A stretch of 9,659 bases of DNA from assembly GCA_010028225.1 (NCBI GenBank), contig RGOY01000041.1, forward strand, positions 1-9,659, read 5' to 3'. Origin of the DNA: Actinomycetota bacterium. Its GTDB lineage: Bacteria; Actinomycetota; Actinomycetes; Nanopelagicales; Nanopelagicaceae. Positions 6,625 through 9,659 of the stretch are shown here, piece after piece (within the stretch, counting starts at the first letter, position 1; each line of letters opens with the position of its first letter). The position numbers and the translations under genes are program-made. The notes below the pieces were generated by a model. The model made no database searches and was not told where the DNA came from. It saw only the letters and a program-made list of their open reading frames with translations.

Positions 6625-7365
6625 ATGATTCGAGTCGGAGTCCTCGGCGCTAAAGGCCGAATGGGAAGTGAAGTAGTCCGGGCCGTCTCGAAGGAATCCG
6701 ATATGGAACTTGTCGCAGCCCTTGATCTTGGTGATGATCTAAAGAAGTTAGTGGAACTGCGAGCCGAGGTAGTCGTTGATTTCACGATTCCTGATTCAGT
6801 GATGCAAAACATTAAATTCCTGGTGGAAAACTCCATTGATGCTGTGGTTGGAACTACTGGGTTCACTACAGATCGACTCAATCAGATTGAAGGATGGCTC
6901 GGAGGAAGCCCTAAGAGCGGCGTGCTGATTGCGCCAAACTTTGGATTAGGTGCAGTTTTGATGATGCGCTTTGCAAGTGAGGCAGCAGCCCATTTTCCGA
7001 GCGCTGAAATCGTAGAGATTCATCATCCAGCGAAAGTTGATGCACCCAGTGGAACTGCAAAGAAGACTGCTGAACTTATTTCAAAGGCAAGGCAAGAATC
7101 TGGCTTGGGTGAAATGCCCGATGCAACCCAAAGTTCTCTCGACGGGGCGCGAGGTGCACGAGTAGAGGGAGTTCCTATTCACTCCATAAGAGCGCAAGGA
7201 GCAGTTGCGCATCAAGAGGTCATCTTCGGCGCAACGGGTGAGACGCTCACGATTCGCCACGACTCACTGGATCGTTCAAGTTTCATGCCTGGCGTCCTGC
7301 TCGCTATACGAAAAGCGAAATCACATCCAGGACTTACAGTCGGTCTGGACGCCTACCTCTTCTAG
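6625..7365 (+). CDS. dapB: 4-hydroxy-tetrahydrodipicolinate reductase
   Basis: The 246-residue enzyme reduces the DapA product with NAD(P)H in the lysine/diaminopimelate pathway, which also feeds peptidoglycan. The N-terminal Rossmann fold opens with VGVLGAKGRMG (residues 4-14); GTTGF follows near residue 78. APNFGLGAVLMMRF leads into the active-site motif HHPAKVDAPSGTA (H133, H134, K137 and the DAPSGTA loop), which binds substrate and supplies the general acid lysine. The C-terminal GATGETLTIRHDS and FMPGVLLAIR segments are also typical. The ATG is 28 nt after the M16 gene. AGGAG (6609-6613) and GAAGG (6616-6620) both precede it, at 11 and 4 nt. The gene ends 17 nt from the convergent azlD; a TTTTTT run (7374-7379) is in the gap but no hairpin is evident. 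Confidence 0.97.
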   Translation: MIRVGVLGAKGRMGSEVVRAVSKESDMELVAALDLGDDLKKLVELRAEVVVDFTIPDSVMQNIKFLVENSIDAVVGTTGFTTDRLNQIEGWLGGSPKSGVLIAPNFGLGAVLMMRFASEAAAHFPSAEIVEIHHPAKVDAPSGTAKKTAELISKARQESGLGEMPDATQSSLDGARGARVEGVPIHSIRAQGAVAHQEVIFGATGETLTIRHDSLDRSSFMPGVLLAIRKAKSHPGLTVGLDAYLF

Positions 7366-7382
7366 TCCTTGCATTTTTTAAT

Positions 7383-7697
7383 TTAGCTGAAGTTGTAAAC
7401 CAGTGCACCAGTGAGACCAGCGATAACGAGAACAATAAGAAAACTCCCCTTCAACCGTAGCGCTATAGCCCCTGCAAGAAGGCCCGCAAGTCGATGGTCA
7501 ATAACGACCTCACCGCTTTTGACCATAGTCTGTGATCCGACGAGAGCAGAGAGTAAGACAATTGGAATCAGGCCCGTTATTCGCTGAAGACGCTCTTTGG
7601 CAAGAATCGATCCAGGCACGTTGTAGCCGACGATTCGCGCAACAAAAATCAGTCCACTTGAGACCAGGATCGCCACCCAGATACCGGTGTTCGTCAT
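7383..7697 (-). CDS. azlD: AzlD-type branched-chain amino-acid transport protein
   Basis: This is a small, very hydrophobic protein of 104 residues with about four membrane segments (roughly 6-25, 40-58, 68-82 and 85-101). The RITGLIPIVLLSALVGSQ segment (39-56) resembles the conserved core of AzlD. AzlD partners AzlC in a two-subunit exporter for branched-chain amino acids (BrnE of the BrnFE system in corynebacteria). I chose the ATG at 7697-7695 because it forms an ATGA overlap with the azlC stop, a coupling typical of this pair; another ATG four codons upstream (7709) is possible. The frame runs open further upstream into azlC, but those residues are cysteine- and histidine-rich shadow sequence. 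Identification rests on size, topology and the neighbour. Confidence 0.82.
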   Translation of the reverse strand: MTNTGIWVAILVSSGLIFVARIVGYNVPGSILAKERLQRITGLIPIVLLSALVGSQTMVKSGEVVIDHRLAGLLAGAIALRLKGSFLIVLVIAGLTGALVYNFS

Positions 7698-8350
7698 CTC
7701 GAATTCCATCCTGCGATGAAAGCGATAATCACAACAGAGATGATTGGAAGTCCAGGAGAGAGCATCGGTGAGAGTGCGAGCGCCATTGCCATTGCAAGAA
7801 GAGCAATCAGCTGAAGTTTCCTTGAGGTGAGTTGGGGCCAAAGAAGTGCGAGAAATGCGGCGGGTACAGCGCTATCAAGTCCCCACTTCGATGGATTATC
7901 CAAAAGTGATGCACCAAGTGCGCCGATAACGGTAAAGAGGTTCCAGAAAAAGAAGACACCAAGACCGGTGAACCAAAAACCTTTCCGTACTTGTTCTACC
8001 TTCTCGTGATCTTGGGCAAGTGCAACGAGGGTGGATTCATCAATTGTGATGTGAGATGCAAGAACTCGCTTGACCCCTGAAACACCAAGCAAGGGAGCCA
8101 TTCGAAGTGCGTAGAAGCCATTGCGAAGCCCTAAGAGAACGCCAGCCAGGATGGCGGCGATGACTGTTCCACCGGCTCCGATAACACCAACGATTGCGAA
8201 TTGGGATGCGCCAGAGAAGAGAAGCAGTGAGAGCGCGCTGGTTTGCCAGATTGATAGACCTGCCGCAATTCCCGCTGCGCCGAAGGCTGCGCCATACATG
8301 CCAACTGGAATCGCAACCCCCATGGACTGACGGAAGATGGGAGATGACAC
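7694..8350 (-). CDS. azlC: AzlC-type branched-chain amino-acid exporter, large subunit
   Basis: This 218-residue polytopic membrane protein belongs to the AzlC/YgaZ/BrnF family, which exports branched-chain amino acids (and methionine in corynebacteria). The family motif LLLFSGASQFA lies at residues 42-52, and GLRNGFYALRMAP at 74-86 matches the usual LRH/LRN-Y segment after the second or third helix. Further hydrophobic stretches are at about 128-150 and 180-213. The start is GTG (8350-8348); no strong Shine-Dalgarno precedes it, but CAGAAT (minus strand, 8362-8357) is a -10-like hexamer 6 nt away, so the message could be leaderless. It is transcribed divergently from thyX and probably together with azlD. 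The exported substrate is inferred from the family only. Confidence 0.88.
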   Translation of the reverse strand: MSSPIFRQSMGVAIPVGMYGAAFGAAGIAAGLSIWQTSALSLLLFSGASQFAIVGVIGAGGTVIAAILAGVLLGLRNGFYALRMAPLLGVSGVKRVLASHITIDESTLVALAQDHEKVEQVRKGFWFTGLGVFFFWNLFTVIGALGASLLDNPSKWGLDSAVPAAFLALLWPQLTSRKLQLIALLAMAMALALSPMLSPGLPIISVVIIAFIAGWNSR

Positions 8351-8393
8351 GCGGAGATTCTGCCCTATGGCAAAGGCACTTCGCTGCGTTAGA

Positions 8394-8399
8394 TAAGGT
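8394..8399 (+). promoter_or_regulatory. Candidate thyX -10 / Shine-Dalgarno
   Basis: TAAGGT fits the TANNNT -10 pattern and ends 7 nt before GTG 8407, the same spacing as TAACCT before dapA. The inner AAGG (8395-8398) could instead act as a Shine-Dalgarno 8 nt from the same GTG. Either reading supports 8407 as the start. No clear -35 is visible. Confidence 0.4.
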
Positions 8400-8406
8400 C
8401 TGGCGC

Positions 8407-9132
8407 GTGAGTGAAGCTTCCGAAATCATCTTCCGAGATGATGTGACCGTCGAATTAGTAAAAGCAAGCGCAAACGATGCTGATGTGATCTGGGCGGCTC
8501 GCGTCTCTACTGCTGGAGAACAGTCACTGGCCGAAATTGATGCCGATCCCTCACGCTCTGCAGGTCTGATCAATTATTTGGCGCGCGAACGTCATGGCTC
8601 ACCTTTTGAGCACACCTCGATGACATTTTTCATCTCCGCACCAATCCTGGTCTTTCGTGAGTTTATGCGACACCGAATTGCTTCCTATAACGAAGAGAGT
8701 GGACGCTATCGAGAGCTTCGCCCAGTTTTCTATCTTCCAAACAAGGACCGAAAGCTGGTACAGATCGGAAAGACGGGTGCGTACGAATTTATTGATGGAA
8801 CAAGTGAGCAATTTGATCTGATGGTCGCGGCGATGAAAGAGAGTTACATCAAATCTTACGAGAGCTATAAGAAGATGCTCGATGCTGGAATCGCGCGAGA
8901 AGTGGCTCGTGCTGTCCTGCCTGTCGCGCTCTACTCTTCAATGTATGTGACGATGAATGCAAGGGCTTTGATGAATTTCCTCTCGCTTCGTACATCACGT
9001 GAAGGTTCTCACTTCCCGAGCTACCCACAACGCGAGATCGAGATGGTGGCCGAGAAGATGGAGTCTCACTTCGCTGAGTTGATGCCGCTTACCTACTCGG
9101 CTTTTCAGAAGTCTGGACGGGTAGCCCCGTAA
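8407..9132 (+). CDS. thyX: Flavin-dependent thymidylate synthase
   Basis: ThyX methylates dUMP to dTMP using FAD, methylenetetrahydrofolate and NADPH. The product is about 241 residues, close to the size I recall for Streptomyces ThyX. The signature RHRIASYNEESGRYRE is intact, matching the ThyX RHR-S pattern with NE-S-RY. Other conserved parts are VIWAARVSTAGEQS, GLINYL-RERHGSPFEH, EVARAVLP, FLSLRTS and PQREIEMVAEKME. Starts at ATG 8344 and earlier are in frame, but those residues do not resemble ThyX and would overlap azlC. GTG 8407 places conserved FRDDVTVELVK eight residues in and leaves a 56-bp divergent promoter region. It sits between the lysine genes dapB and dapA, a clustering also seen in other actinobacteria. 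No thyA is in the window. Confidence 0.93.
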   Translation: MSEASEIIFRDDVTVELVKASANDADVIWAARVSTAGEQSLAEIDADPSRSAGLINYLARERHGSPFEHTSMTFFISAPILVFREFMRHRIASYNEESGRYRELRPVFYLPNKDRKLVQIGKTGAYEFIDGTSEQFDLMVAAMKESYIKSYESYKKMLDAGIAREVARAVLPVALYSSMYVTMNARALMNFLSLRTSREGSHFPSYPQREIEMVAEKMESHFAELMPLTYSAFQKSGRVAP

Positions 9133-9136
9133 CTGG

Positions 9137-9181
9137 ACTAGGTGTGACGGCCCACTAGGGGTCAGAGCAAGGACACCTAGT
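9137..9181. repeat. Three copies of ACTAGGKGT before dapA
   Basis: ACTAGGTGT (9137-9145), ACTAGGGGT (9154-9162) and the exact reverse complement ACACCTAGT (9173-9181) lie within 45 bp. The outer pair forms a perfect 9-bp inverted repeat with a 27-nt loop; inside it CCC (9151-9153) can pair with GGG (9158-9160). The last copy touches the dapA -10. This looks like an operator, or less likely a thyX terminator, since no T tract follows. Confidence 0.5.
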
Positions 9182-9186
9182 AACCT
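9181..9186 (+). promoter_or_regulatory. Probable dapA -10, leaderless start
   Basis: TAACCT matches TANNNT and ends 7 nt before the dapA ATG (9194), so transcription is expected at or within a base or two of the A of the start codon. No Shine-Dalgarno is present between the hexamer and the ATG. Leaderless mRNAs with this geometry are common in Actinobacteria. A -35 is not evident. Confidence 0.5.
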
Positions 9187-9193
9187 TCGGCTC

Positions 9194-9659
9194 ATGAGTT
9201 CGCCCTTTGAGATCAAGCCACCCTTTGGCCGTCTTCTCACGGCGATGATCACACCATTTAAAGATGACCTCACTATCGATTGGCAGGGAGTTGAGAAACT
9301 TGCTGCCCACCTTGAGTCAACCGGTCATGACGGAATCGTGGTTAATGGAACCACCGGAGAAGCTCCGACCACGAGCGATGAAGAGAAAATCGAGATCATT
9401 AAAGTCGTCAAAGCAGCTACAGGTGGACGCCTCAAGATAGTGGCAGGTGCAGGAAACAACGAGACTTCACATTCAATTGATCAGGCGCGTATGGCCGCGG
9501 CCGCAGGAGCTGATGGGCTTTTAGTTGTCACTCCCTATTACAACAAGCCACCACAAGCGGGCATCTTTGCGCACTTCACCGCAATGGCCTCAGCGAGCGA
9601 TCTTCCGGTGATGCTCTACGACATCCCTGGACGTACTGGTGTTGCCATCGAAAGTGAAA
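9194..9659 (+). CDS. dapA: 4-hydroxy-tetrahydrodipicolinate synthase, N-terminal part (partial)
   Basis: The window ends inside this gene after 155 codons, with no stop. DapA condenses pyruvate with aspartate semialdehyde, the first committed step to lysine and diaminopimelate; its product is reduced by DapB, encoded earlier in the window. The (beta/alpha)8 barrel is recognisable: LLTAMITPFKDD (14-25), the GTTGEAPT motif (52-59) with the proton-relay threonines, VTPYYNKP (112-119), and YDIPGRTG (142-149) containing the catalytic tyrosine Y142 and the substrate-binding arginine R147. The Schiff-base lysine lies just beyond the window end. ATG 9194 is preferred because homology to the family starts within about a dozen residues and a -10 lies 7 nt upstream. 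The gene follows thyX by 61 nt. Confidence 0.96.
   Translation, partial: MSSPFEIKPPFGRLLTAMITPFKDDLTIDWQGVEKLAAHLESTGHDGIVVNGTTGEAPTTSDEEKIEIIKVVKAATGGRLKIVAGAGNNETSHSIDQARMAAAAGADGLLVVTPYYNKPPQAGIFAHFTAMASASDLPVMLYDIPGRTGVAIESE

Noticed and set aside
7366..7382. T-run between dapB and azlD as an intrinsic terminator
   Set aside because: There is a run of six T, but I found no stable hairpin immediately before it on either strand.
8040..8573. Minus-strand open frame of 177 codons spanning azlC and the thyX 5' end
   Set aside because: It overlaps two well-supported genes in another frame, and its residues have no recognisable domain.
1..9659. CRISPR array, tRNA or rRNA gene, insertion sequence, phage or defence genes
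   Set aside because: No regularly spaced repeats, cloverleaf-type sequence, transposase or defence-like proteins were seen; nearly all of the window is explained by housekeeping genes.

Overview
The window is a block of conserved housekeeping genes from what looks like an actinobacterium with a moderate GC content (roughly half GC by eye). The gene order infB-rbfA-truB-ribF-rpsO-pnp-M16 peptidase-dapB-thyX-dapA is typical of Actinobacteria. The ThyX, PNPase and DapB proteins read like actinobacterial homologues. GC is well below that of Streptomyces or Mycobacterium, which would suit a low-GC aquatic actinobacterial lineage such as the freshwater Nanopelagicales. That lineage guess is inference only. 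Mixed start codons (ATG, GTG, TTG), very short spacers and two probable leaderless starts also fit this group.

Layout. Positions 1-2329 are a tight plus-strand run: the end of infB (translation initiation factor IF-2), rbfA (16S maturation), truB (tRNA pseudouridine-55 synthase) and ribF (FMN/FAD synthesis), with spacers of 2 and 15 nt and one TGATG overlap. A 155-nt gap holding a candidate promoter and a foldable leader precedes rpsO (2485-2754). A 294-nt, hairpin-rich spacer then leads to pnp (3049-5280), followed by an M16 zinc peptidase and dapB. On the minus strand, convergent with dapB, lies an azlC-azlD pair encoding a predicted branched-chain amino-acid exporter. Divergent from azlC is thyX, and after a 61-nt spacer with repeated 9-mers comes the 5' half of dapA, cut by the window end.

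How the genes work together. infB, rbfA, truB, rpsO and pnp form a translation and RNA-maturation/decay block. ribF supplies flavin cofactors, and FAD is needed by the flavin-dependent ThyX nearby. dapA and dapB are consecutive steps of the lysine/diaminopimelate pathway. The azlCD pair is the one accessory-looking element, inserted in reverse orientation between dapB and thyX.

I found no previously undescribed multi-gene system, CRISPR array, mobile element or RNA gene. The items most worth a second look are non-coding: three copies of ACTAGGKGT abutting the dapA promoter, probable leaderless starts for dapA and thyX, mutually exclusive hairpins in the rpsO leader, and several inverted repeats in the rpsO-pnp spacer.
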